Shown here piece by piece: positions 1-7,947 of a stretch of DNA of 37,509 nucleotides. The position numbers were made by a program, and so were the translations under genes. The number at the start of each line of letters is the position of its first letter. Positions within the stretch are counted from its first letter, which is position 1. Location: positions 1-37,509 of the forward strand of contig JBJXGC010000025.1 of assembly GCA_046154545.1 (NCBI GenBank), given 5' to 3'. The notes beneath the pieces are model-generated. The model saw nothing but the letters and a program-made list of their open reading frames with translations, did not search any database and had not been told where the DNA came from. The stretch comes from JBJXGC01 sp046154545 (GTDB lineage: Bacteria; Chloroflexota; Dehalococcoidia; Tepidiformales; Tepidiformaceae).

Positions 1-75
1 CCCCACCGGGCTCTGGCCTACCAGACCCCACGGGAGTTCTTACTCTCCCTCGCCGCCAACCACCCTGAGGTGTAG
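1..75 (+). pseudogene. C-terminal fragment of IS3/IS481-type transposase (cut by window edge)
   Basis: Frame 1 reads PHRALAYQTPREFLLSLA and reaches a TAG at 73-75. This matches the 'RPH-AL-Y-TP-EF' end of the DDE integrase core found in IS3 and IS481 family transposases. Only the last 24 residues lie in the window, so I cannot tell whether the copy is intact upstream. A related remnant of the same end seems to lie at 14675-14731. The catalytic DDE residues are not in view. Assigning it to one IS family or the other is not possible from this tail. Confidence 0.6.
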
Positions 76-93
76 GCAACGTCGTGAACCAGC
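72..93 (+). repeat. 22-base dispersed repeat, copy 1
   Basis: Starts inside the transposase stop region and matches 14710-14731 at 20 of 22 positions (shared core CGTGAACCAGC). Probably part of the 3' end of an insertion sequence. Confidence 0.45.
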
Positions 94-357
94 ACCATTC
101 GCTGGACGTGCGGCCGGTGATGTATCATCCGGACCGCCAATCGAGTTTGCTTAGAGGGACTCCGGGTCGAGGCGGCGACCCCGACCAACGGCTCCAGAGG
201 CCGGTGTCCGGCCAACGCTACCGAACTTGTCTGCTCGAGTCTGGCCGGGTTCGGCATCGCTGGCACCGGATCTGCTCACTCCACGGCCGAGCCGGCCGCA
301 GACCATCGCCGGGCATCTGCTGGAGCAAGCCCCGCGCCTGGATTCTCGGAGGTTCCC
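76..357. other. Non-coding stretch after the transposase end
   Basis: About 280 bases lie between the transposase stop and the VOC gene. I see no convincing gene in either strand. The stretch holds a 22-base motif at 72-93 that recurs near 14710 and a short hairpin (GGCCGG at 199-204, CCGGCC at 208-213, 3-base loop) without a T tract. A promoter for the VOC gene presumably lies here, but no clear -35/-10 pair stands out. Confidence 0.4.
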
Positions 358-762
358 ATGTTCACGAAGTTCATCAACATCGCCATCGCCGTCAACGACA
401 TCGACGCCGCGATCGCGCGCTTCCATGAGGCCTACGGCTTCGGGCTCGAGCGCGACGTATTCGAGCAGCCCGGTCTTGGCATCAGGGCCGCCGTGCTGTC
501 GGCCAATGGCGTGTCGATTGAGCTGCTGTCGCCGCTCCCGGGAGAGAAAGTCCTGCGCAAGTTCCTCGACACCCGCGGCGAAGGCGTCTATCGAATGGCA
601 TTCGCCTCGAACGATGTCGATGGCGTCATTGACAGCTTCCAAAAGACGAACGTGCCCTTCGTCGATGTCTCGGGCGCGGCATCGTTGGGCCATCGCATCC
701 TCTTCACTCACCCGAAGGCGGCGCACGGGCTCATGGTCGAAGTGGTCGAGCGCGACGAGTAA
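358..762 (+). CDS. VOC-superfamily protein, methylmalonyl-CoA epimerase-like, metal ligands altered
   Basis: A 134-residue protein with the two beta-alpha-beta-beta-beta repeats of the vicinal oxygen chelate fold. Its overall pattern resembles methylmalonyl-CoA epimerase (SIELLSP near residue 54, HPK..HG..VEVVE near 118-131). GGAGG at 348-352 sets the ATG at 358. In the epimerase family, metal is bound by two His plus Gln and Glu. Here the first His position is Asn7 (FINIAIAV) and the HH pair of the second repeat reads Tyr78-Arg79, while Glu55 and Glu128 remain. It may therefore be a non-epimerase VOC protein, or may bind metal differently. It lies 63 bases upstream of the SDR gene on the same strand, so co-transcription is likely. 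Confidence 0.75.
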   Translation: MFTKFINIAIAVNDIDAAIARFHEAYGFGLERDVFEQPGLGIRAAVLSANGVSIELLSPLPGEKVLRKFLDTRGEGVYRMAFASNDVDGVIDSFQKTNVPFVDVSGAASLGHRILFTHPKAAHGLMVEVVERDE

Positions 763-825
763 CGCGCTCTATCTCGGCGAGCAGCGGCGCCCGGAAATGG
801 CCCGCTGTGAGATGAGGAGTGAAGG

Positions 826-1698
826 ATGGCCGACAGTGAGCTGACCAGTGATGACTTTGTCGGGCGCGGACATGTTTCGCGCGGGGTCTGGGCGCCGGAG
901 CTCAAGGGCAAGGTGGCGATTGTCACGGGGGCGGGCCGCCTGCGCGGCATCGGACGGATGACGGCGCTGGAGCTGGCCCGGAACGGCGTCCACGTTTACG
1001 TGACAGGCACGGGCCGCGACCCCTCGCGTTACACGCCCGATGAGCTGGCCGTCGGCTGGAAGGATGTCCACTCTGTGGCCGAAGAGGCGGCGACCTACGG
1101 CGTTCAGGCGGAGGCCGTCGTCCTGAGCATCGCCGACGATGCGGCTGTCGAGAAACTCTATGGCGACATCGTCGCCCGCCATGGCCGGGTCGATATCTTG
1201 ATCAACAACGCGAGCGCCGCGCGCGGCCCGGACCGCAAGCCGGTTATCGACATGGATGCGACCGTCTGGCGGAACCTGTTCGAGGTCAACGTCACCGGGA
1301 CGATGTTGATGTCGCGCGCCGCCGCCCGTGAGATGGTCCGCCAGGGCGAGGGCGGCTCGATCATCAACGTCTCCTCGATCGCATCGAAAGTGCCGATGAA
1401 GAACATCTCGGCCTACGCCAGCAGCAAGGCGGCGGTCGATATGTTCTCGCGGTGCCTGGCCCAGGAGCTGGCGGGCAACAGCATCCGCGTCAATGCGATC
1501 AACCCCGGTGCGGTCGAAACCGCGCGTCTCGACGACATCGGGCGCGGGGAAGCGTGGCAGGCGGCGCGCGGCACCACTCCGCTCGGTTGGGCGAGCGACG
1601 GCATGGACATCGCCTACATGTGCGTCTACCTCGCCAGTTCGATGGGCGCCTGGATCACGGGGCAGGCGATCAATGTTGACGGCGGTCGCGCCTGGTAG
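826..1698 (+). CDS. Short-chain dehydrogenase/reductase (SDR)
   Basis: A 290-residue classical SDR that should oxidise or reduce an alcohol/ketone with NAD(P). The nucleotide-binding motif TGAGRLRGIG (34-43) is slightly longer than the usual TGxxxGxG. NNAS (127-130) replaces the common NNAG. The catalytic set is Asn155, Ser184, Tyr197 and Lys201 (YASSK), with NPG at 226-228. The C-terminal ITGQAINVDGG is typical. About 25 residues precede the Rossmann fold, more than usual. The start is fixed by AGGAG at 815-819. An Arg just after beta-2 hints at NADP, but this is weak. The substrate is unknown; a hydroxyacyl-CoA would fit the neighbourhood. Confidence 0.9.
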   Translation: MADSELTSDDFVGRGHVSRGVWAPELKGKVAIVTGAGRLRGIGRMTALELARNGVHVYVTGTGRDPSRYTPDELAVGWKDVHSVAEEAATYGVQAEAVVLSIADDAAVEKLYGDIVARHGRVDILINNASAARGPDRKPVIDMDATVWRNLFEVNVTGTMLMSRAAAREMVRQGEGGSIINVSSIASKVPMKNISAYASSKAAVDMFSRCLAQELAGNSIRVNAINPGAVETARLDDIGRGEAWQAARGTTPLGWASDGMDIAYMCVYLASSMGAWITGQAINVDGGRAW

Positions 1699-1704
1699 CA
1701 CTTC

Positions 1705-1743
1705 GGGGCCGTTCAGCAGCGGCCGAGTTCGCCCCACTGCTGA
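1705..1743. terminator. Possible hairpins between convergent genes
   Basis: GGCCG (1707-1711) can pair with CGGCC (1720-1724), and TCAGCAG (1713-1719) can pair with CTGCTGA (1737-1743). The two hairpins are mutually exclusive. There is no T tract, so terminator function is uncertain. Confidence 0.25.
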
Positions 1744-1866
1744 CACCCGGGCAACTCGACCACGGGGAATTGCGGCGGGACCCGGCCGGCAAGGATGCGA
1801 GCACGTCATTGCAGACGGCCATCCGTCCCGCATCGCATACCATCCGGGGCGAGTCTCGGGCGCAGG

Positions 1867-3175
1867 CTACGCAGGGCCGACTACCGTGGCGGCCCGGACG
1901 GCATACCCCGTCACTGGCCGGCCGAAGCCCTTCAGGGCGAGTTCGCCGGCCTCCTCCACCTGGTGCGTCGCCTCGACCGCGCTGGCCACGCGCTCGCTCA
2001 CGAGGAGCTGTCCACCGCGGGCTTCCCCGCAAAGCCGCGATGCCAGGTTCACGACCGTGCCAATGGCCGTGTATTCGAACCGGCCCTCGTAGCCGATCCG
2101 GCCGCAGGTCGCGTAGCCGAGGGCGACACCCGCCCCCATCTCGAGGAGGTGACCCCGCTTGCGCCAGACTTCGGCCAGTTCGCCTGCCCGCTCGATCATC
2201 TTCACGCCGAGTTCAACGGCCCGTAAGGCTGCGTCGGTGCAAGGGATGGGGTCGTTGAAGATGATCATCATGCCGTCGCCGGTGAACTGGGCGAGGGTGC
2301 CCTCGTGGGCGAAGACGAGCGGCACCACCGCCTCGTGCAGCTCGCGCAGGACGTCCATGACGTCCTCCGGCTCGGTCGTCTCGGAGAACGGCGTGAACCC
2401 CCGCAGGTCGCAGAAGAGGACGGCGATCTCGCGGCGATGGCTTTCGAGGACACCGTCGCGGTCCGACATCAGGATTTCGGCGAGCTGCGGGGCGACGAAC
2501 CGCTGCAGCTTCCCCAGTCGTTCGACCTCGTGCACTTTCTCCGCGACGCGCGCTTCCAGCTGCTGGTTCCAGGCCCGCAGCTCGTCCGCCTGGCGCGAGA
2601 CCGTTTCGAGCAGCGCGTGCTCACTGTCGCGCAATCGCTTCTTCTCCAGGGTGGCGCCGACCCGGGCGGCGAGCAGCACAGGGTCGAACGGCTTTGGGAG
2701 GTAGTCCTCGGCGCCGCGCTGGATGCAGCGCACGATGCTCGCCATCTCATCGACCCCAGAGACCACGATAAAGGGGGTGTCGTTCCAGCGAGCGAGGCGG
2801 CAGTTCGCGGCTGCGTTCTTCGAGCTGCTCGGCGGCGCGGGCGTTGCCGATGGCGAGGGCCATCTGGTCGGCGTAGGGCTGGATAGCCGCGACGTCCTCG
2901 TCCCTGAAGGGCCGGACTTCCTCCCGATTCACCACCAGGACCCCGTTTCGCTCGCCCGCAAACCGCAACGCTTCCCGTCGAGCCCGCCGAGCGGCAGCCG
3001 TGTCGCCGTCTCGCTTGAAGGCGAGGAGGGCGACCGTAGGCCCAGGACGCGGTGCCGTCGTTCGGGTAGCGGTCTAGCAACTCCCCTGCGCCAGGCACGG
3101 CCCCCATTCCCGGATGGGTTCGAACTCGAATGCGTTCCCGGCCGCGTGACCCTGGTTCTTCGTCTGCGACCGGCA
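1867..3175 (-). pseudogene. Broken GAF / receiver / class III nucleotidyl cyclase gene
   Basis: The 3' part (GTG 2766 to 1867, 299 residues) is open. It holds the tail of a response-regulator receiver domain (GAEDYLPKPFDP), a coiled-coil linker and a complete class III adenylate/guanylate cyclase domain (FCDLRGFTPFSE, FTGDGMMIIF, VNLASRL). Upstream, from about 2968 to 2800, a different frame encodes the end of a GAF domain (GVLVVNREEVRPFRDED, YADQMALAIGNA). The GAF end joins the middle of the receiver out of frame near 2800, so the receiver's first half with its phospho-acceptor Asp is missing. The GAF frame itself meets a stop at 3074-3076. I read this as a decayed sensor cyclase. A truncated cyclase made from GTG 2766 cannot be excluded, although no good ribosome binding site is apparent. 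Confidence 0.7.
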
Positions 3176-3217
3176 CCCGGCTGAGCCATGGGGATGTCGA
3201 AATGTCGTGCGGCTCGG

Positions 3218-3442
3218 TCAGGCGATCGTGAGCAGGATGTCGCCCTCCTGGACGACGGCCTTGGGCTCGACGGCGATGCTCGTCACGGACCCGGCGTGCG
3301 GGGCTTCGACCGGGATCTCCATCTTCATGGACTCCAGGATGATGAGTTCGTCGCCAGCACCGACGGTATCGCCGACCGCGACGACGACCTGCCAGACACT
3401 CCCGGCCATCGGGGATTTCACATCGGTCACAAAGTGCCTCAC
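3218..3442 (-). CDS. Stand-alone biotin carrier (BCCP-like biotinyl domain)
   Basis: A 74-residue protein consisting only of a biotinyl/lipoyl domain. ESMKMEIPV carries the biotin-accepting Lys40. VKSPMAGSVW and GD.V.AGDEL are the flanking beta-strand motifs. It would shuttle carboxybiotin from the biotin carboxylase at 14780-16105 to a carboxyltransferase. It is the last gene of the minus-strand transport/CoA-transferase operon, 115 bases after the CaiB gene. The first possible start is GTG 3442. A GTG at 3430, with GTGAGG six bases upstream, is equally plausible (70 residues). The usual BCCP of fatty-acid synthesis is about twice as long. Small carriers also occur in biotin-dependent decarboxylases, but no membrane decarboxylase subunit is present here. 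Confidence 0.88.
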   Translation of the reverse strand: MRHFVTDVKSPMAGSVWQVVVAVGDTVGAGDELIILESMKMEIPVEAPHAGSVTSIAVEPKAVVQEGDILLTIA

Positions 3443-3557
3443 GGTTCTGGATGCGCAGCGCGCGCCGTCCGCGTCGTGAAGCCTAGAGCGTTGATGCAGC
3501 TACGGCAATGCGCCTGTGCTGGTGCATCCCGGGAACTGCCGGTCATGGTAACCGCTC

Positions 3558-4793
3558 TCATCCGCGCGGGCGGGTCCCGATGACGCCTTTGGCCTCGAGC
3601 TCCGCGAGAGTATCGGTGCTGAGCCCGAGCCATTCGGAAAGGACCTCTCCGTTGTGTTGCCCGAGGGTCGGCGCGGGTGTCTCGAACCGGGACGGGGTCC
3701 CGCTCATGCTGAAAAAGCGGCTGGGATAGAGGTGGACGCCTACGTGCTCTCGCTCCATCGGCTGGAAGAACGCGCGCGCTGCGAGGTGCTCGTCAGCCAG
3801 CAAGTCCGGTGGGGTCATGACCGGGGCCGCGGGGACGCCCTCTGCCTGTAGCGCCCGGAAGAGCGTTATCTTGTCCCAGCCGCGTGTCAGGCTGGCGATC
3901 GATTCATCGAGCTGCCGGCGGTGCTCCAGGCGGGCCACCATCGTCGCGAATCGTGGCGCATCGAGTTCGCCGTCCGCGGCCAGCGTGCGCTTGAGGCCGG
4001 CCCACTGCGCCTCCGAAGCCGCAACAATCGTGATCCATTGGTCATCTCCTGCCGCCGCGTAGCAGCCGTGGGGCGCGACCGTTTCGCTTGCGTTCCCCAT
4101 TCGTTTCGGAAGTTCGCCGGTCAACGCGTAGCTGAGCAGCGGGCCGGCGACGAAGTGTGTCCCGGCTTCGATGTGCGATACCTCGATGTGCTGGCCCAGG
4201 CCGGTGAGTCGCCGCCGATGGAGGGCGGCGAACACGCCGAAGCACCCATAGGCGCCGATCACGGGGTCCCAGGACGAACCCTGGATCCGCGGCGGACCAT
4301 CTTCATAGCCGGTCAGGCTCTGCACGCCGCACATCGATTCAACCGTTGTCCCAAGCGCCGGGTAGTCTCGCCACGGGCCGGTGCTGCCATAGGCTGGCAT
4401 CGAGATGGAGATGATGCGGGGGTTCTCCGCGGCGAGGACGCTGTGGGTGAGGCGCAACTGTTCGATGACGTGCGACGTGAAGTTCTCGACGAAGATGTCG
4501 GCGTCGCGGACCATCTTCAGAAGGAGGCTTCGTCCCTCCTCGCTCGCGAGGTCGAGAGTGATCCCGCGCTTGTTTCGATTGATGCCGTTGTAGAAGCCTG
4601 AGCGTTCGTGGGTCAGCCCGTCGTCGGCGCCGGCCGCCTGGCCGCGCCACCAGTCCAGGCGCTGGACCGACTCAACCTTCACGACGTCTGCGCCAAAGTC
4701 GGCGAGGACCGTCCCGACGGTTGGCCCCGCCCACCCCTGGGCAATCTCGATGACTTTCAGGTGGCCGAGCGCCGAGCGTTCGCTGGTCGCCAT
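3558..4793 (-). CDS. CaiB/BaiF family III CoA-transferase, catalytic-type subunit (pair A)
   Basis: A 411-residue family III CoA-transferase, which moves CoA from one acyl-CoA to a free carboxylic acid through an aspartyl-CoA intermediate. Visible family features are WAGPTVGTVLADFGADVVKVE near the N-terminus, NRNKRGITLDL (72-82), VENF (102-105), and Asp176 in SWDPVIG at the catalytic position. An APHGCY motif is shared with the active domains at 9736-10953 and in the fusion at 24213-26600. Its ATG overlaps the stop of the upstream CaiB-like gene (TGATG), so the two are translationally coupled. Because that partner lacks the Asp, the two products probably form a heterodimer of one catalytic and one structural or substrate-binding chain. 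The substrate is not predictable. Confidence 0.92.
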   Translation of the reverse strand: MATSERSALGHLKVIEIAQGWAGPTVGTVLADFGADVVKVESVQRLDWWRGQAAGADDGLTHERSGFYNGINRNKRGITLDLASEEGRSLLLKMVRDADIFVENFTSHVIEQLRLTHSVLAAENPRIISISMPAYGSTGPWRDYPALGTTVESMCGVQSLTGYEDGPPRIQGSSWDPVIGAYGCFGVFAALHRRRLTGLGQHIEVSHIEAGTHFVAGPLLSYALTGELPKRMGNASETVAPHGCYAAAGDDQWITIVAASEAQWAGLKRTLAADGELDAPRFATMVARLEHRRQLDESIASLTRGWDKITLFRALQAEGVPAAPVMTPPDLLADEHLAARAFFQPMEREHVGVHLYPSRFFSMSGTPSRFETPAPTLGQHNGEVLSEWLGLSTDTLAELEAKGVIGTRPRG

Positions 4794-5980
4794 CAGTTTC
4801 CGCCTTCCCGGTGAGCGACTTGATCACCGTCCCACGAGCGGCCCAGTTCGGCGACTGTGTTGACAGTCCGGGCGCCAAGCACAGGCGGAGGCCCCGCATG
4901 CCACTCACCGTCGTCAAAGCGGACCGGAGGGCCTGGCATCTCCACTCCGTCTAGGGCGCCGCCTGCGTCGCCCTTCGAGAAGTAGTGCCGTTCGCGATGT
5001 GGCAACAACGCATAGAGGTCTCGCATGTCGGGCACGGCGGAAATGACGATGCGCTCCTTGCTGCATTCCTCGAACAATTCCCACCGGTTCTTTGTCGGGA
5101 GGAATGTCGTGAAGGCTTCCTTCAGGAGTTCACGGTCGAGGTCGCGGAGGTCGGCCTTCTGAAAACGGGGGTCTGCCTCCAGCTGAGCGCCGCCGATGAT
5201 GTGCAGAAACTCGTTGAGCCGCCGGAATTCCTGGAATTGCACGTATCCGTCGGCGCAAGGGTATATCCCGGCGGTTGGATTATCGGAATAGAGTTCATCG
5301 CTGCGCGGGCGATACGTGCCGGAGTAGCTGAAGCGTACGGTGTCGAATGGGATGGCCGTCAGGCCGATCTCCAACGCTGAAACATCGACGACCTGGCCTT
5401 CGCCATACTGTTCGCGCGCTTCCAGGGCGATGAGCGCGCCGGAGACCGCGCTCAGACCGGCCAGGTAGCTGATGTACGGACCGCCGGCGTACAGCGGCGG
5501 TTTGTCGCGATCACCCATCGGGAACATCCAGCCCGCCAGCGCGGTCATCGTCAGTGATTCAGCCGCGAAGTCCCGGTAGGGTCCGGTCAGTCCAAACGGT
5601 GTGATCGCGACATCAATAACGCCCGGCCGGCCGGGCCGTGCGGCGCCCAGTCCCAGTCGCGCTCGACCGGCCGCATCCAGCGCATGGACCACGACATCAG
5701 TGCGTTCCACCATGCGATCGACGAGGTGGGCGCCGTTATCGGTGGTCCAGTCGATGGTCACGCTGCTCTTGGAGGTGTTCAAGAACGCGAAGAGACCGCT
5801 GCTCTCACCCTCTGGTCCTCCGTCACGGAAAGGCGGCGCGGACCGAAGCTGATCTCCACCCGGCATCTCGACCTTTACGACCTCAGCGCCGTAATCGGCG
5901 AAGAGTTTTCCGCAGTAGGCCACGCCAATCCCTTCGCCCAATTCAATGAGCCGGATCCCTTTCAAGACACCGTCGGCCAT
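4793..5980 (-). CDS. CaiB/BaiF-like CoA-transferase subunit lacking catalytic Asp (pair A)
   Basis: About 395 residues with the full family III CoA-transferase fold: LIELGEGIGVAYCGKLFADYG, YGAEVVKVEMPGGD, TGPYRDF. At the catalytic position, in PYISYLAG, a Ser (residue 171) replaces the Asp. Glycolytic or acyl-CoA chemistry on its own is therefore unlikely. The ATG at 5980 has GGAGG eight bases upstream. An in-frame ATG at 5995 would use that Shine-Dalgarno as codons and is less likely. The gene starts 42 bases after the permease stop and overlaps the next CaiB gene by one base. This placement suggests an obligate partner of the downstream catalytic subunit, much as the paired CoA-transferase genes of aromatic degradation (BbsEF type) are two-subunit enzymes. 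Confidence 0.88.
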   Translation of the reverse strand: MADGVLKGIRLIELGEGIGVAYCGKLFADYGAEVVKVEMPGGDQLRSAPPFRDGGPEGESSGLFAFLNTSKSSVTIDWTTDNGAHLVDRMVERTDVVVHALDAAGRARLGLGAARPGRPGVIDVAITPFGLTGPYRDFAAESLTMTALAGWMFPMGDRDKPPLYAGGPYISYLAGLSAVSGALIALEAREQYGEGQVVDVSALEIGLTAIPFDTVRFSYSGTYRPRSDELYSDNPTAGIYPCADGYVQFQEFRRLNEFLHIIGGAQLEADPRFQKADLRDLDRELLKEAFTTFLPTKNRWELFEECSKERIVISAVPDMRDLYALLPHRERHYFSKGDAGGALDGVEMPGPPVRFDDGEWHAGPPPVLGARTVNTVAELGRSWDGDQVAHREGGN

Positions 5981-6022
5981 GAAGGCGACCTCCATCCTGG
6001 CTGATGCGCGCGGACGAGTGCG

Positions 6023-6979
6023 CTATTGGCGTTCGGTTGCTCCTCCGCGTCGGCCCCGCGGAGCATCCCGGTTTCGAAGCCTCGGGTCTAGGACATCCCG
6101 CAATCCGTCGCCAAGGAGGTTGAAGGCCAATACGGCGACGAAGATGGCCGTACCGGGGCCAATGACCATCCAGGGAGCCGTCTGCAGGAACGGGTAGCCG
6201 ACCTGCACCATCCCACCCCAGCTGGGAGTCGGCGGTTGGACGCCAAGGCCAAGGAAGCTGAGGCCGGCTTCGGTCAGGATCGCAAAGGCTATCCCGAGGG
6301 AGATCTGGACGATAAGGGCAGGCAGTGTCGCCGGGAACACGTGCACGGCCATCAGCCGGACATTCCCCGCCCCGACGGCACGCGATGCGAGGACATAGTC
6401 CTGTGAGCGCGCGCTCAGCGCTTCGCCGCGGATGAGCCGCACGTACCCCGGAGATGAGACGAATCCGATCGCCAGCATGGCGTTCCAGATGCCGGGTCCG
6501 AGCGTGGTCATGATCGCCAGGGCAAGCAGGATACCCGGGACAGCCATGATCACTTCAACGACGCGCATCACCACGGTATCGAGCGCACCGCCCACGAAGC
6601 CGGTCAAGAGGCCGAGAGGCACGCCGACCACCACCGCAACGGAAACGGCGATGAATCCCACAAGGAGCGAAACCCGGCCGCCATGCACGACGCGTGCGAA
6701 CGTGTCGCGGCCCAGCGCGTCCGTTCCCAGCCAGTGGGACACCGATGGTTCAGCCCGGACGTTGAAGAGGTCGGCCGTGGCAGGGTCGGGGAGGCCTACG
6801 TAGGGCGCGAGAATGGCGCCGAGGGCGAGGACGACGAGCAGACCACCGGAAAGTTGCACCGTGCGATCACGCAGGCAGCGCCGGAGCGTCGGATGGATCG
6901 AAGCTCGGCCTGCGAAGGCGGCCCGCCCGGGTGGAGGGGCGATCTCCGGCGTGACTGCAACCGGGCGCTGCTCAGCCAT
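6023..6979 (-). CDS. ABC importer permease, DppC/OppC type (importer 1)
   Basis: A 318-residue inner-membrane permease of the dipeptide/oligopeptide/nickel class. It has a cytoplasmic N-terminal tail, a first membrane span near 40-60, the periplasmic LGTDALGRDTFARVVHGGR motif and further spans. The EAA loop that contacts the ATPase reads EALSARSQDYVLASRAVGAG. It ends with the usual NLLGDGLRDVLDPRL. It overlaps the DppB-like gene by eight bases, so it is translated with it. No ATP-binding gene (DppD/DppF type) follows. Instead come the CaiB genes. A peptide substrate should not be assumed: this class also carries organic acids, sugars and metals. Confidence 0.93.
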   Translation of the reverse strand: MAEQRPVAVTPEIAPPPGRAAFAGRASIHPTLRRCLRDRTVQLSGGLLVVLALGAILAPYVGLPDPATADLFNVRAEPSVSHWLGTDALGRDTFARVVHGGRVSLLVGFIAVSVAVVVGVPLGLLTGFVGGALDTVVMRVVEVIMAVPGILLALAIMTTLGPGIWNAMLAIGFVSSPGYVRLIRGEALSARSQDYVLASRAVGAGNVRLMAVHVFPATLPALIVQISLGIAFAILTEAGLSFLGLGVQPPTPSWGGMVQVGYPFLQTAPWMVIGPGTAIFVAVLAFNLLGDGLRDVLDPRLRNRDAPRGRRGGATERQ

Positions 6980-7916
6980 ACCGGATCCTTGGGTTCACGT
7001 AGGCGTAGAGCACATCGACGGCGAGGTTCGCAGCCAGGACTCCTGCCCCGACGACCACGACGACCGCCTGGATCGTCGGGATGTCGTGGGAGAGGACGGC
7101 ACTCAGCGCGAGGCGACCCATGCCCGGCAGACCGAAGACCGACTCGATGATGATCGCGCCGCCCAGGAGTGACCCCAGCTGGAGGCCGAGGATGGTGAGG
7201 GTTGGTATCAGAGCATTCCGCAATGCATGGCGAGTGACGACGGTGAACTTGCGCAAGCCTTTTGCCCGCGCCGTCCGCACGTAGTCTTCCGAAAGGACGC
7301 TAATCATGCTCGTCCGGGTCATCCGGGCGATGACCGCCGTCGGGGCGAGGAGCAGTGCAAGCACGGGAAGTGCCACATGGCGGAGGTGTTCCCATGGGTC
7401 TTCCCCGAACGCGACCCACCCCGTGGCGGGCAGCCAGTGCACCTGCACCGAGAAGAGCAGGACCAGGAGCATGGCGAGGAAGAAATTCGGGACAGCCACG
7501 CCGGCCACCGCCATGAGCATGGTGAACCGGTCGAACACGCTCCGGGGCCGGAGAGAGGCGAGCACACCAAGCGTCACCCCGAGCACGGCCGCGCACAGGA
7601 GGGCGATGAGGCCCAGTTCGATGGTCACCGGCAGGCGCCCTTTGAGCTGGGCCTGGATCGGTTGACGATTGACGTACGAGCGGCCGAAATCCCCGGTCAC
7701 CACACCGCCGAGCCAATCCAGGTAGCGGACATGTGTCGGCCGGTCGAGCCCGAGCGACTCCTCGACCTGGCGCTTCGCCTCCGGGTCGGCATTCTCGCCG
7801 AGAATGGCCGCTGAGGCGTCCCCGGGAAGGGCCGAGAGTACCGTGAACGACACGATCGTAAGGACAAGCAGCAACGGCACCATCAACAACACGCGCTCGA
7901 CGACGTAGCGGGTCAT
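6972..7916 (-). CDS. ABC importer permease, DppB/OppB type (importer 1)
   Basis: A 314-residue permease with the typical MTRYVVERVLLMVPLLLVLT first membrane span, the LGLDRPTHVRYLDWLGGVVTGDFG periplasmic motif, and the EAA loop MISVLSEDYVRTARAKGL followed by HALRNALIPTLT. It pairs with the DppC-like protein to form the membrane channel. It begins 31 bases after the binding-protein gene. The short gap contains a 10-base perfect palindrome (CAGGCGCCTG, 7921-7930) next to its weak ribosome binding site. Confidence 0.93.
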   Translation of the reverse strand: MTRYVVERVLLMVPLLLVLTIVSFTVLSALPGDASAAILGENADPEAKRQVEESLGLDRPTHVRYLDWLGGVVTGDFGRSYVNRQPIQAQLKGRLPVTIELGLIALLCAAVLGVTLGVLASLRPRSVFDRFTMLMAVAGVAVPNFFLAMLLVLLFSVQVHWLPATGWVAFGEDPWEHLRHVALPVLALLLAPTAVIARMTRTSMISVLSEDYVRTARAKGLRKFTVVTRHALRNALIPTLTILGLQLGSLLGGAIIIESVFGLPGMGRLALSAVLSHDIPTIQAVVVVVGAGVLAANLAVDVLYAYVNPRIRYG

Positions 7917-7947
7917 CTCTCAGGCGCCTGCCCTTCGTATCGACCGG

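Noticed and set aside
3218..4793. Possible biotin-dependent sodium-pump decarboxylase instead of a carboxylase
   Set aside because: A small biotin carrier plus carboxyltransferase would allow it, but no membrane beta subunit is present and a complete biotin carboxylase is.
7921..7930. Palindrome CAGGCGCCTG as an operator
   Set aside because: It lies inside an operon next to a ribosome binding site and is GC-rich; chance is likely in this composition.
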